NCBI RefSeq assembly: GCF_001905445.1
Contig: NZ_LIVQ01000001.1
Location: 1,426,001 to 1,490,000, forward strand
Direction of reading: 5' to 3'
DNA: 64,000 nucleotides
Source: Streptomyces sp. CB00455
GTDB taxonomy: Bacteria > Actinomycetota > Actinomycetes > Streptomycetales > Streptomycetaceae
Shown here: piece after piece, positions 1 to 7,650 of the stretch
Numbering within the stretch: the first letter of the stretch is position 1
How the letters are laid out: each line of letters opens with the position of its first letter
The notes under the pieces: model-generated
The model's database searches: none
Told to the model about the DNA's origin: nothing
The model's input: only the letters and a program-made list of their open reading frames with translations
Program-made: the position numbers and the translations under genes

Positions 1-109
1 GGCTGTAGGGAAGGCGGGCGGAGCCCTCGACCTTGTCCAGCTTGAAGATCTCGTACGACTCGTCGCCCACCTGCAGCGTGCTGCGGGCGTCGAAGCTGTT
101 CGCCGACAC
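1..109 (-). CDS. acnA: aconitate hydratase, N-terminal fragment
   Basis: This is the start of a gene running off the left edge; about 36 codons are visible. The peptide begins (M)[19 protein letters not shown] and continues [16 protein letters not shown], the characteristic N-terminus of actinobacterial monomeric aconitase, which interconverts citrate and isocitrate with a [4Fe-4S] cluster in the TCA cycle. I chose the GTG at 109-107 because AAGGAGA lies 2-8 bases upstream of it on the minus strand. An in-frame ATG five codons earlier has no such site. The iron-sulfur Cys ligands lie outside the window. It is transcribed divergently from the MurA-like gene at 538. Confidence 0.9.
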   Translation of the reverse strand, partial: MSANSFDARSTLQVGDESYEIFKLDKVEGSARLPYS

Positions 110-180
110 GACAGTCTCCTTCATGCATGAATTCGCGCGTAGTACCGCAATCCTGCCGCGTGGCGCTCTCGCCAATCCGC

Positions 181-214
181 TGAGGTGAGGCTAAGTTAGG
201 TTACCCTTACCAGC
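181..214. promoter_or_regulatory. possible iron-box-like sequence upstream of acnA
   Basis: TGAGGTGAGGCTAAGTTAG (181-199) and the overlapping TTAGGTTACCCTTACC (196-211) each match about 13 of 19 positions of the published Streptomyces DmdR iron box. This is a partial match only. Aconitase is an iron protein, which makes iron control plausible but not shown. Confidence 0.25.
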
Positions 215-242
215 GGGACGGCTGCGGTACGCCTTTGGCAGA

Positions 243-260
243 TATCTCGATGTCGAGATA
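243..260. promoter_or_regulatory. perfect inverted repeat TATCTCGA-TG-TCGAGATA
   Basis: Two 8-bp arms, 2-bp spacer, fully symmetric, about 135 bp upstream of the acnA start. The size and symmetry fit a MarR-family operator. As I recall, the MarR-type regulator TamR acts on the aconitase gene of S. coelicolor, so this is a candidate site; the assignment is inference. Confidence 0.5.
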
Positions 261-510
261 ACTCTAGTACATGTCCGCGCGCGGGGACGAGGCGCGCATG
301 TCCGCTGTGATCCAATCGAGGCGTTCTCGTCGGCCCAGGTCCGCGCGAGGGACCGGACCGCGGCCATTGGCGCCCGCGTACGGACCGAAGCCCTCGCGGG
401 CCCCCGTCTGCGCCGTCTTCGCCGCCTCGCCGGGCATCACCCGCCTACAGGGCCCACCATGGGAGCTGACGGTCGATAACACCCGTATGGCGCACCCCGA
501 CGCGATCAAC

Positions 511-526
511 ATCTCATATCTGAGAT
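511..526. promoter_or_regulatory. inverted repeat ATCTCA-TATC-TGAGAT at the XRE-MurA start
   Basis: Two perfect 6-bp arms around 4 bp, ending 11 bp before the ATG at 538. The downstream protein begins with an XRE-type HTH, so this could be an autoregulatory operator. The spacing leaves little room for a leader or ribosome binding site. Confidence 0.45.
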
Positions 527-537
527 ACGGTGCAGCC

Positions 538-2067
538 ATGGCAGACGACTACCTCGTACGCATCGGCAAGCTCATCCGTGACGCCCGTCAGCACCGGGGC
601 TGGACACAGAGTCAGCTTGCCGAGGCACTCGGCACCAGCCAGAGCGCAGTGAACCGGATCGAGCGCGGCAACCAAAACATCAGCCTTGAGATGATCGCGC
701 GCATCGGTGAAGCACTCGACAGTGAAATCGTGTCGCTCGGCTACGCCGGTCCGATGCATCTGCGGGTCGTCGGAGGGCGCCGGCTGTCCGGCGCCATCGA
801 TGTCAAGACGAGCAAGAACGCCTGTGTCGCCCTGCTGTGCGCCTCCCTGCTCAACAAGGGCCGCACCGTACTGCGGCGGGTGGCCCGCATCGAGGAGGTC
901 TACCGCCTCCTGGAGGTCCTGAACTCCATCGGTGTCCGCACCCGCTGGATCAACGACGGCGTGGACCTGGAGCTGATCCCGCCGGCCCGCCTCGACATGG
1001 AGGCCATGGACGCGGACGCGGCCCGCCGCACCCGCAGCATCATCATGTTCCTGGGCCCCCTCCTGCACCGCATGGACCACTTCCGCCTGCCGTACGCCGG
1101 CGGCTGCGACCTCGGCACCCGCACCATCGAGCCGCACATGATCGCCCTGCGCCGCTTCGGGCTGGACATCACCGCGACCGAGGGGATCTACCACGCGCAG
1201 GTCGAGGCCGGGGTCTGCCCCGACCGCCCGATCGTGCTGACCGAGCGCGGGGACACGGTCACCGAGAACGCCCTCCTGGCCGCCGCCCGGCACGACGGCG
1301 TCACGGTCATCCGCAACGCCTCCTCCAACTACATGGTCCAGGACCTGTGCTTCTTCCTGGAGGCGCTGGGCGTCGAGGTCGAGGGCATCGGCACCACCAC
1401 CCTGACCGTGCACGGCATCCCGAACATCGACGTCGACGTCGACTACTCCCCCTCCGAGGACCCGGTAGAGGCGATGAGCCTGCTGGCCGCCGCGGTGGTC
1501 ACCGAGTCGGAGCTGACCATCCGCCGGGTCCCGATCGAGTTCATGGAGATCGAGCTCGCGGTCCTGGAGGAGATGGGCCTGGACCACGACCGCTCGGCGG
1601 AGTACACCGCCGACAACGGACGCACCCGGCTGGTCGACCTCACGGTCCGCCCCTCCAAGCTCGAAGCCCCGATCGACAAGATCCACCCGATGCCCTTCCC
1701 CGGGCTGAACATCGACAACGTCCCGTTCTTCGCGGCCATCGCGGCCGTCGCCCAGGGCCAGACGCTGATCCACGACTGGGTGTACGACAACCGGGCCATC
1801 TACCTCACCGACCTCAACCGCCTCGGTGGCCGCCTCCAGCTCCTGGACCCCCACCGCGTCCTGGTCGAGGGCCCCACCCGCTGGCGCGCGGCGGAGATGA
1901 TGTGCCCGCCCGCCCTGCGCCCCGCGGTGGTGGTCCTCCTCGCGATGATGGCGGCCGAGGGCACCTCGGTGCTCCGCAACGTCTACGTCATCAACCGCGG
2001 CTACGAGGAACTGGCCGAGCGCCTCAACTCGGTGGGCGCCCAGATCGAAATCTTCCGCGACATCTGA
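538..2067 (+). CDS. murA: XRE HTH fused to MurA-like UDP-GlcNAc 1-carboxyvinyltransferase
   Basis: The 509-residue protein has an XRE-type HTH at about residues 9-66 (WTQSQLAEALGTSQSAVNRIE), then a full EPSP-synthase/MurA fold from about 73 to the end. MurA transfers enolpyruvate from PEP to UDP-GlcNAc in the first committed step of peptidoglycan synthesis. The substrate Lys-Asn pair (SKNA, about 93) and the catalytic Cys of GGCDLGTR (Cys190) are present, so the enzyme looks catalytically competent. An ordinary MurA is about 420-450 aa without the HTH. The start ATG at 538 follows an inverted repeat, with no clear ribosome binding site. Whether it is a second, conditional MurA or a DNA-binding sensor of the same ligands cannot be decided from sequence. 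Confidence 0.88.
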   Translation: MADDYLVRIGKLIRDARQHRGWTQSQLAEALGTSQSAVNRIERGNQNISLEMIARIGEALDSEIVSLGYAGPMHLRVVGGRRLSGAIDVKTSKNACVALLCASLLNKGRTVLRRVARIEEVYRLLEVLNSIGVRTRWINDGVDLELIPPARLDMEAMDADAARRTRSIIMFLGPLLHRMDHFRLPYAGGCDLGTRTIEPHMIALRRFGLDITATEGIYHAQVEAGVCPDRPIVLTERGDTVTENALLAAARHDGVTVIRNASSNYMVQDLCFFLEALGVEVEGIGTTTLTVHGIPNIDVDVDYSPSEDPVEAMSLLAAAVVTESELTIRRVPIEFMEIELAVLEEMGLDHDRSAEYTADNGRTRLVDLTVRPSKLEAPIDKIHPMPFPGLNIDNVPFFAAIAAVAQGQTLIHDWVYDNRAIYLTDLNRLGGRLQLLDPHRVLVEGPTRWRAAEMMCPPALRPAVVVLLAMMAAEGTSVLRNVYVINRGYEELAERLNSVGAQIEIFRDI

Positions 2068-2072
2068 TCGGC

Positions 2073-2112
2073 GGAGTGTCGTGCCCCTGGGAGACGAGGG
2101 GCACGACACTCC
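2073..2112. terminator. hairpin terminator after the MurA-like gene
   Basis: A perfect 16-bp stem (2073-2088 with 2097-2112) and an 8-base loop begin 6 bp after the stop codon. It lies between convergent genes and probably serves both directions; no U-tract is present, which is usual in Streptomyces. Confidence 0.85.
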
Positions 2113-2230
2113 CCAATGCTTGCGGATCCGGAGCCTTGCCCGATCAGAGCACGTGCGGTCGGTTGTACTGTGCCCGCCCGTGTTACGCCGTCCATAGGCG
2201 TCCGGCCCCCTATGGCCGCGGTTCTGACTG

Positions 2231-3295
2231 TCAGCGGCGGGTTTCGACCTTCAAGTCGCCGTGGGTCACCGCGCGCATCCTGTCACTGGCGAGCATGTCG
2301 TGCGGGAAGCCGAGTCCGATCGCGCCGGCCTCGTCGAGGCGGGCCAGCTGGGGGGCCGTGAACTCGACCTCCAGGGCGCCCAGGTTGTCCTCCAGCTGCG
2401 CCAGAGTGCGGGCGCCGATGAGAGATGCCGCCACATCCGGGTTCTGCAAGGTCCACGCCAGCCCGACCTGGGCGGTTGTGCGGCCCAGCTCGGTGGCGAC
2501 CTCCTTCACGACGTCAGCGATGTCCAAGTTGCGTTCGGTGAGCCCGCCGTTGGCGATGTTGAAGTTCTTGCGGGTGCCGTCGTCGACCGCGGCGTTCGTC
2601 GCGGTCAGGTCGTCGCGACTGTACTTACCGGTGAGCACCCCGCCGGCCAGTGGCGAGTACGGCACTACGCCCAACCCCATCTCGCGTGCCATGGGGATCA
2701 GGTCACGTTCCCCGGTACGCTCGATCAGGTTGTATTCGATCTGCAGGGCGACCAGCGGCGACCAGCCGCGCAGGTCCGCGATCGCCTGCATGCGCGACAC
2801 CTGCCAGGCCGGGGCGTTGGAGATCGCCACATACAAGACCTTGCCCTGCCGGACCAGATCGTCCATGCCGCGCAGGATCTCCTCGACCGGTGTCGTGAAA
2901 TCCCACACGTGCAGGTAGAGCAGATCGATGTAGTCCGTATTCAGCTGTCGCAGACTGGCTTCCACCGACGCGAACAGGCTCTTGCGGTGAGGGCCCCCGG
3001 AATTCGGGTCGCCGGGCCGGCGCAGCGTGGTGTATTTCGTTGCCAGCACCAGGCTTTCGCGGTTGTCGCGAGTGAATTCGCCCAGCAGGCGCTCGGAGCT
3101 GCCATTGGTGTAGGTATTGGCGGTGTCGATGAAATTGCCGCCGCGCTCGACGTAAAGGTCGAACAGCTTGCGCGCCTCGTCCTGCTCGGCGCCCCAGCCC
3201 CACTCGGTGCCGAAGGTCGCCGCGCCCAGCGCCAGCGGCGAGACCCGCAGCCCGGAGCGGCCCAGCAGCCGGTAGGTGTCCAGGGTGAGCGACAT
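2231..3295 (-). CDS. aldo/keto reductase
   Basis: A 354-residue NADPH-dependent oxidoreductase of the aldo/keto reductase superfamily with a TIM-barrel fold, cytosolic. The catalytic tetrad is visible as Asp57 (NFIDTANTY), Tyr62, Lys87 (LATKYT) and His129 (LLYLHVWD). The length fits the AKR subgroup acting on small aldehydes and ketones; the substrate is unknown. The ATG is preceded by AGGAGG at good spacing. It is transcribed divergently from an MmyB-type HTH regulator at 3413, a common pairing in which the regulator controls the reductase. Confidence 0.92.
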   Translation of the reverse strand: MSLTLDTYRLLGRSGLRVSPLALGAATFGTEWGWGAEQDEARKLFDLYVERGGNFIDTANTYTNGSSERLLGEFTRDNRESLVLATKYTTLRRPGDPNSGGPHRKSLFASVEASLRQLNTDYIDLLYLHVWDFTTPVEEILRGMDDLVRQGKVLYVAISNAPAWQVSRMQAIADLRGWSPLVALQIEYNLIERTGERDLIPMAREMGLGVVPYSPLAGGVLTGKYSRDDLTATNAAVDDGTRKNFNIANGGLTERNLDIADVVKEVATELGRTTAQVGLAWTLQNPDVAASLIGARTLAQLEDNLGALEVEFTAPQLARLDEAGAIGLGFPHDMLASDRMRAVTHGDLKVETRR

Positions 3296-3370
3296 CGTGT
3301 CCTCCTGTGCTTGTGATCCGTCATCGGGAACAAGACTGTGACCGCCGCGAGCCGGGGATAAGGGAAAGAA

Positions 3371-3382
3371 GTTCCTGGGAAC
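3371..3382. promoter_or_regulatory. inverted repeat GTTCC-TG-GGAAC
   Basis: A perfect 5-2-5 palindrome in the 117-bp gap between the divergent aldo/keto reductase and HTH regulator. A further GGGAAC half-site lies at about 3326. It is a candidate operator for the MmyB-type protein. Confidence 0.4.
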
Positions 3383-3412
3383 ACCAGTCCTACCCTGGCT
3401 GTTGGACCAGAC

Positions 3413-4237
3413 ATGACGACCCGCACCGTGGACACGACACAGGAGCTGGCCGCGTTCCTTCGGACCCGGCGCGAACGCCTGGACCCGCGCGATTTCAACC
3501 TGCCGTCGCGTCAGCAGGCGCGGCGGACCCCGGGACTGCGCCGCGAAGAGGTCGCCGAACTGGCCGGGGTCAGCATCGACTACATCGTGCGGCTGGAACA
3601 GGCACGCGGGCTGCGGCCCTCAGCGAACGTGGTGGAGGCGCTGGCGCGGGCGCTGCGCCTGGCCCCGAACGAGCGCGCCTACCTCTTCAACCTGGCCCAG
3701 CAGCGCCCCCGCAACGCCGACAGGGCCGCCACCACTGCAGCGCCGCCGCTGGCCCGGCTGGTCGCCGACCTGTCGCCGTTGCCGGCCATGCTGATGAACC
3801 ACCGCTACGACATCCTGGCCTGGAACGGTGAAATGGCGAGGCTGCTGCTGGATTTCGACAGCCTGCCGCCGTCGCAGCGCAATGCGATGTGGCTGTGCCT
3901 GGTACACCCGGAAATACGCGAGTTCTATGTCGACCGCGAACGCGTCGTTCGGGAGGGAATCGCCCACCTGCGCGCAGCCTGGGCCGCGCACCCAGAGGAT
4001 CAGGCATTGACCCACCTGATCACTGAATGCACCACCCATAGCGAGGAATTCGCGCGATTGTGGGCCGAGCAGGACATCGAGATCAACGGCCGCGGACACA
4101 AGGTGTTGCGGCATCCGGGCGCCGGTGTGATCGCCGTGCACTTCGAAGTACTGATGCCACTCCAAGATCCGGACCAGCGGTTGATGATCTGCCGCGCCGC
4201 GGACGATGAGAGCCAGTCGGCATTGGACCGGTTATGA
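3413..4237 (+). CDS. MmyB-type HTH transcriptional regulator
   Basis: A 274-residue protein with an XRE HTH at roughly residues 8-85 (TPGLRREEVAELAGVSIDYI) followed by an MmyB-like ligand-binding domain at about 105-262 (PAMLMNHRYDILAWNGEM, HPEIREFY). This family is abundant in Streptomyces and commonly sits divergent from an oxidoreductase gene, as here with the aldo/keto reductase. The domain has been linked to fatty-acid-like ligands in the methylenomycin regulator; the ligand here is unknown. The ribosome binding site is weak (GGACC). Confidence 0.9.
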   Translation: MTTRTVDTTQELAAFLRTRRERLDPRDFNLPSRQQARRTPGLRREEVAELAGVSIDYIVRLEQARGLRPSANVVEALARALRLAPNERAYLFNLAQQRPRNADRAATTAAPPLARLVADLSPLPAMLMNHRYDILAWNGEMARLLLDFDSLPPSQRNAMWLCLVHPEIREFYVDRERVVREGIAHLRAAWAAHPEDQALTHLITECTTHSEEFARLWAEQDIEINGRGHKVLRHPGAGVIAVHFEVLMPLQDPDQRLMICRAADDESQSALDRL

Positions 4238-4571
4238 GCACGGCGACGTCGAACCGTCCATTCGCGTCACCTGATGCCTTCACCCCGCTGCGCGAGCAGG
4301 ATCCGACGGCCGCCGGCCTCAGCCAGGGCGCTTGACCGCCCCGGAGGCTTCTTCCTCGTGTGCACCGGCCGTCCAGTCGAGGCAGTGTCCGCCGCACGAC
4401 GAGCCCCCGTCACTCCCCCCGCCCGGGAGCACCGGGGGCTCCGGCGTGTCCCGGGGCGCGCGCTCGTCGGGTGGTCACCGGCGGGATCCGGCCTGATGGC
4501 GCGGGAATCCTCGCCAAATGGGGCCCGTGGCCCGGAGAATCGGGGCATCGGTACGGAGCGAGGGGGCGGCC
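4238..4571. other. intergenic region before the P450 gene
   Basis: 334 bp without a supported gene. GAGCCCCCG (4401-4409) and CGGGGGCTC (4433-4441) form a 9-bp stem with a 23-base loop, which may terminate the regulator transcript. A P450 promoter is expected downstream, but no clear -10/-35 pair was found. Confidence 0.5.
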
Positions 4572-5987
4572 ATGGCAGTCGAGACGAGCGCTGGTGTCGG
4601 AGCGGAGGTGCCCGTCCTGGCGGGGGCGCCGTTGCTGGGGTCGCTGTTCGACCTGAAGTCCGACTCGCTCGGCACCTACCTGCGGGCCCAGCAGCGGCAC
4701 GGGGACGTCGTACGGATCACGGCCGGTCCGCCCGGGCTGCGGGCCGAGCTGTACTGCGTCTTCTCCCCGGAGGGGGCCCAGCAGGTGCTCGCCTCCCAGG
4801 CGGCCAACTTCCGCAAGGACAACCCCTTCTACCAGGAAATCCGCGACTCCTTCGGCAACGGTCTGCTGACCAGCCAGGACGAGGACTACCTGCGCCAGCG
4901 CCGGCTGGTGCAGCCGCTGTTCACGCGGCGGCGGGTGGACGGCTACGCGGGGGCCGTCGCCGCCGAGACCGCGTCGGTCGTCGACTCCTGGTCGCAGGCG
5001 CCCGGCGGCGTCGTCGACGTCACCGAGCAGATGATGCACCTGGCGCTGCGCGCGGTCGCCCGGATCCTCTTCGGCACCGACGTGGAGGCGACGGTCGACG
5101 TCGTGGACCGCTGCTTCCCCGTCATCACGGAGTACGTGCTGCGGCGCGGCTACTCCCCCGCCAACGTTCCGCGCAGCTGGCCGACCCCGGCCAACAGGCG
5201 GGCGGCCGCCGCACTGGACGAGCTCTACGCCGTCTGCGACAGGATCATCGCGCAGCGGCGCACCGCGGCCGCGGGCGGTGGTGGCGGCGAGGACCTGCTG
5301 ACGCTGCTGGCCGCTGCGGGCAGCTCGCACGACGGGGAGTTCGACGCCGGCGAGCTGCGCGACCAGGTGCTGATCTTCCTGCTCGCCGGGCACGAGACGA
5401 CCGCCACCTCCCTCGCCTTCGCCCTGCACCTGCTGGCCCGCCATCCGGCGGAGCAGCGCCTGGCGCGCGAGGAGATCTCCCGGGTGCTGGGCGACCGTAC
5501 GCCCGAGGCGGCGGACCTGGACCGCCTCCCCTACCTCACGCAGGTCCTCAAGGAGGCGATGCGGCTCTACCCGGCCGCCCCCATCATCGGCCGCAAGGCG
5601 GTCGCCGCCACCGAGGTCGGCGGGCACGCCATCCCCGCCGGCGCGAACATCATCCTCGCGCCGTGGGTGACGCACCGCCACCCGCTGCACTGGCCGGACC
5701 CGGACCGTTTCGATCCCGGCCGCTTCGCCCCGGAGGCGGAGGCAGGGCGCCCGCGCTACGCCTGGTTCCCCTTCGGCGGCGGACCGCGCGCCTGCATCGG
5801 GCAGCACTTCTCGATGCTGGAGTCGGTGATCGCGCTGGCGATGATCCTGCGGGCGTACGAATTCGAGGCCGTGGACACCGACATCCCCGTCAGCGCCGCG
5901 ATCACGCTGCGGGCGGAGGGTCCGGCGCGCTGCCGGATCCGTCGCGCGGACGGCCCGGGGTCCTCGCGGCGGCCCGGCACCGCCTGA
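4572..5987 (+). CDS. cytochrome P450
   Basis: A 471-residue heme-thiolate monooxygenase, soluble, needing external ferredoxin/reductase partners that are not encoded nearby. Motifs are the I-helix oxygen-activation AGHETTA, the K-helix ExxR in KEAMRLYP, and the heme loop FPFGGGPRACIGQ with the proximal Cys408. The length and the KEAMRLYP/PFGGGPRACIG style resemble the CYP102/CYP4-like bacterial clade of fatty-acid or terpenoid hydroxylases more than short CYP107-type enzymes; the substrate is not predictable. The ATG at 4572 has GAGGGGG upstream. It is convergent with the MFS exporter. Confidence 0.93.
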   Translation: MAVETSAGVGAEVPVLAGAPLLGSLFDLKSDSLGTYLRAQQRHGDVVRITAGPPGLRAELYCVFSPEGAQQVLASQAANFRKDNPFYQEIRDSFGNGLLTSQDEDYLRQRRLVQPLFTRRRVDGYAGAVAAETASVVDSWSQAPGGVVDVTEQMMHLALRAVARILFGTDVEATVDVVDRCFPVITEYVLRRGYSPANVPRSWPTPANRRAAAALDELYAVCDRIIAQRRTAAAGGGGGEDLLTLLAAAGSSHDGEFDAGELRDQVLIFLLAGHETTATSLAFALHLLARHPAEQRLAREEISRVLGDRTPEAADLDRLPYLTQVLKEAMRLYPAAPIIGRKAVAATEVGGHAIPAGANIILAPWVTHRHPLHWPDPDRFDPGRFAPEAEAGRPRYAWFPFGGGPRACIGQHFSMLESVIALAMILRAYEFEAVDTDIPVSAAITLRAEGPARCRIRRADGPGSSRRPGTA

Positions 5988-6019
5988 CCGGCGCGCCACC
6001 GCGGTCGGCTCCGCGCGGG

Positions 6020-7567
6020 TCAGACCGCCGCGGGGGTGTGGTGGCCCTTGAGGCGTTCCAGGTCCGAGGGCCGGACCTGGATCACGAACAGCGCGATCAG
6101 CGCCGTGAGCAGGGTGAAGGCCGCCCCCGCGATGAAGGCCGCGGTCACGCCCGAGGTGAGGACCTGGTCGCTCCACGGCTTGGGGAACTGCTTCGTCCGG
6201 GCGAGGAAGGCCTTCTGCTCGGGGGTGGCGGTGCGCAGGAAGGCGCCGGCCTGGTCCTTGGCCTCGGTGCGGCTGGCGGTGCCGTAGACCGTGACCAGGA
6301 TGGACAGGCCCAGCGAGCCGCCGACCTGCTGCATGGAGTTCAGCAGGCCGGAGGCCGCGCCCGACTCCCGGTCGGGGACGTTGGAGAGGGCCATCAGCGT
6401 CAGGGAGACGAACTGCATGCCCATGCCCGCGCTGAACAGCAGCATCGGGCCGAGGATGCTGCCCGGGTACGTCGAGTGGACGTCGATCTGCGTGAGCCAG
6501 GCCAGCCCGCCTGCCGAGCAGAGGGAGCCGGTCACCATGAAGGGTTTGGGCCCGAACCGGGGCAGGAGTTGCGAGGTGATCCCGGCGGTGACCGCGATCA
6601 TGGCGCTGATGGGCAGGAAGGCCAGCCCGGCGCGCAGCGGGCTGAAGCCGAGGACGTTCTGCACGAAGAGGGTCAGGAAGAAGAACATGCCGAAGATCGC
6701 GCAGGCGAACAGGAGCATGATCGCGTACGTCCCCGCCCGGTTGCGGTCGGCGAACATGTGCAGCGGGGTGATCGGCTGGGGGGAGTGCCGCTCGTTCAGG
6801 ACGAACAGGGTGAGCAAGGCCACCGCAGCGCCGAAGGAGCCCAGGGTCAGCGGGTCCGTCCAGCCCTCCTGGGAGGCGCGGATGAAGCCGTAGACGAGGG
6901 CGACCATGCCGAGGGTGGACAGCAGCGCGCCCGCGGCGTCGAAGTGGCCGGGGTGGCGCTGGGATTCGCGGATGACCCGCGGGGTGGCCAGGGCGATCAG
7001 CACGGCGATCGGCACGTTGACGAAGAGGACCCACCGCCAGTTGAGCCACTCGACCAGGATGCCGCCCGCGAGGAGCCCGATCGCGCCGCCGCCGGCCGAG
7101 ACGCCGGCGAACACGCCGAACGCCCGGTTTCGTTCGGGGCCTTCGCGGAAGGTGGTGGTGATCAGGGCGAGCGCGGTCGGGGAGGCGACGGCGCCGCCGA
7201 CGCCCTGGAGGGCGCGGGCCGCCATCAGCTGGCCGGCGTTCTGGGCGAATCCGCCCAGCAGCGAGGCCAGGCCGAAGAGCAGGACGCCGAAGACGAAGAC
7301 GCGTCTGCGGCCGAGGATGTCGCCGGCGCGTCCGCCCAGCAGCAGCAGTCCGCCGAAGGTCAGGGTGTAGGCGTTGACGACCCAGGAGAGGCTCTCGGTG
7401 GAGAAGCCGAGTGCGGTCTGGATGTGCGGCAGCGCGATGTTCACGATGGTGATGTCGAGAACGACCATGAGCTGGCAGGACGCGATGACGAGCAGGGCAA
7501 GCCCGTGTCCGCCGCCTCGGACCGTGCCGCCGGTCCCGGTGGTGCTCGGCTGTGCGTTCGGGTCCAC
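6020..7567 (-). CDS. MFS transporter, DHA2/EmrB-QacA family
   Basis: A 515-residue integral membrane protein with about 14 predicted transmembrane segments, the DHA2 hallmark. Seen are TM1 LALLVIASCQLMVVLDITIV (about 24-43) and the conserved motif A in GGRAGDILGRRRVF between TM2 and TM3. It is a proton-antiport exporter of drugs or metabolites. Start is GTG at 7567, with only a weak ribosome binding site. It is divergent from the S9 peptidase gene, with 83 bp between them holding a perfect palindrome at 7621-7636. No dedicated TetR/MarR regulator adjoins it. Confidence 0.9.
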   Translation of the reverse strand: MDPNAQPSTTGTGGTVRGGGHGLALLVIASCQLMVVLDITIVNIALPHIQTALGFSTESLSWVVNAYTLTFGGLLLLGGRAGDILGRRRVFVFGVLLFGLASLLGGFAQNAGQLMAARALQGVGGAVASPTALALITTTFREGPERNRAFGVFAGVSAGGGAIGLLAGGILVEWLNWRWVLFVNVPIAVLIALATPRVIRESQRHPGHFDAAGALLSTLGMVALVYGFIRASQEGWTDPLTLGSFGAAVALLTLFVLNERHSPQPITPLHMFADRNRAGTYAIMLLFACAIFGMFFFLTLFVQNVLGFSPLRAGLAFLPISAMIAVTAGITSQLLPRFGPKPFMVTGSLCSAGGLAWLTQIDVHSTYPGSILGPMLLFSAGMGMQFVSLTLMALSNVPDRESGAASGLLNSMQQVGGSLGLSILVTVYGTASRTEAKDQAGAFLRTATPEQKAFLARTKQFPKPWSDQVLTSGVTAAFIAGAAFTLLTALIALFVIQVRPSDLERLKGHHTPAAV

Positions 7568-7619
7568 CTAGTCGACGCTAAGCCCGCGCTTCGGGGGTCA
7601 CCACTCGAACAGTCTAGGC

Positions 7620-7636
7620 AATGTGATATGTCACAT
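7620..7636. promoter_or_regulatory. candidate GntR operator upstream of the S9 peptidase
   Basis: AATGTGATATGTCAC (7620-7634) fits the GTGA-N-AT-N3-AC motif seen at five other promoters in this window. It also forms a perfect palindrome ATGTGA-TATG-TCACAT (7621-7636). It lies 15-31 bp before the peptidase start and upstream of the divergent MFS gene. Confidence 0.5.
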
Positions 7637-7650
7637 GCCAGACTGCGATC

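Larger units (their letters stand above)
110..537. other. 428-bp divergent intergenic region acnA / XRE-MurA
   Basis: No convincing gene is present. The region carries two imperfect inverted repeats, listed separately, and an AT-richer stretch (181-214) resembling overlapping DtxR/DmdR iron boxes. The segment 261-510 can be read open in the frame of the downstream gene, but has no ribosome binding site and no recognisable protein sequence, so I treat it as leader or non-coding. Confidence 0.6.

Noticed and set aside
837..2918. Plus-strand open frame overlapping murA and the aldo/keto reductase
   Set aside because: Arg/Pro/Gly-rich composition without motifs; it is a frame shadow of murA continuing antisense into the reductase gene.
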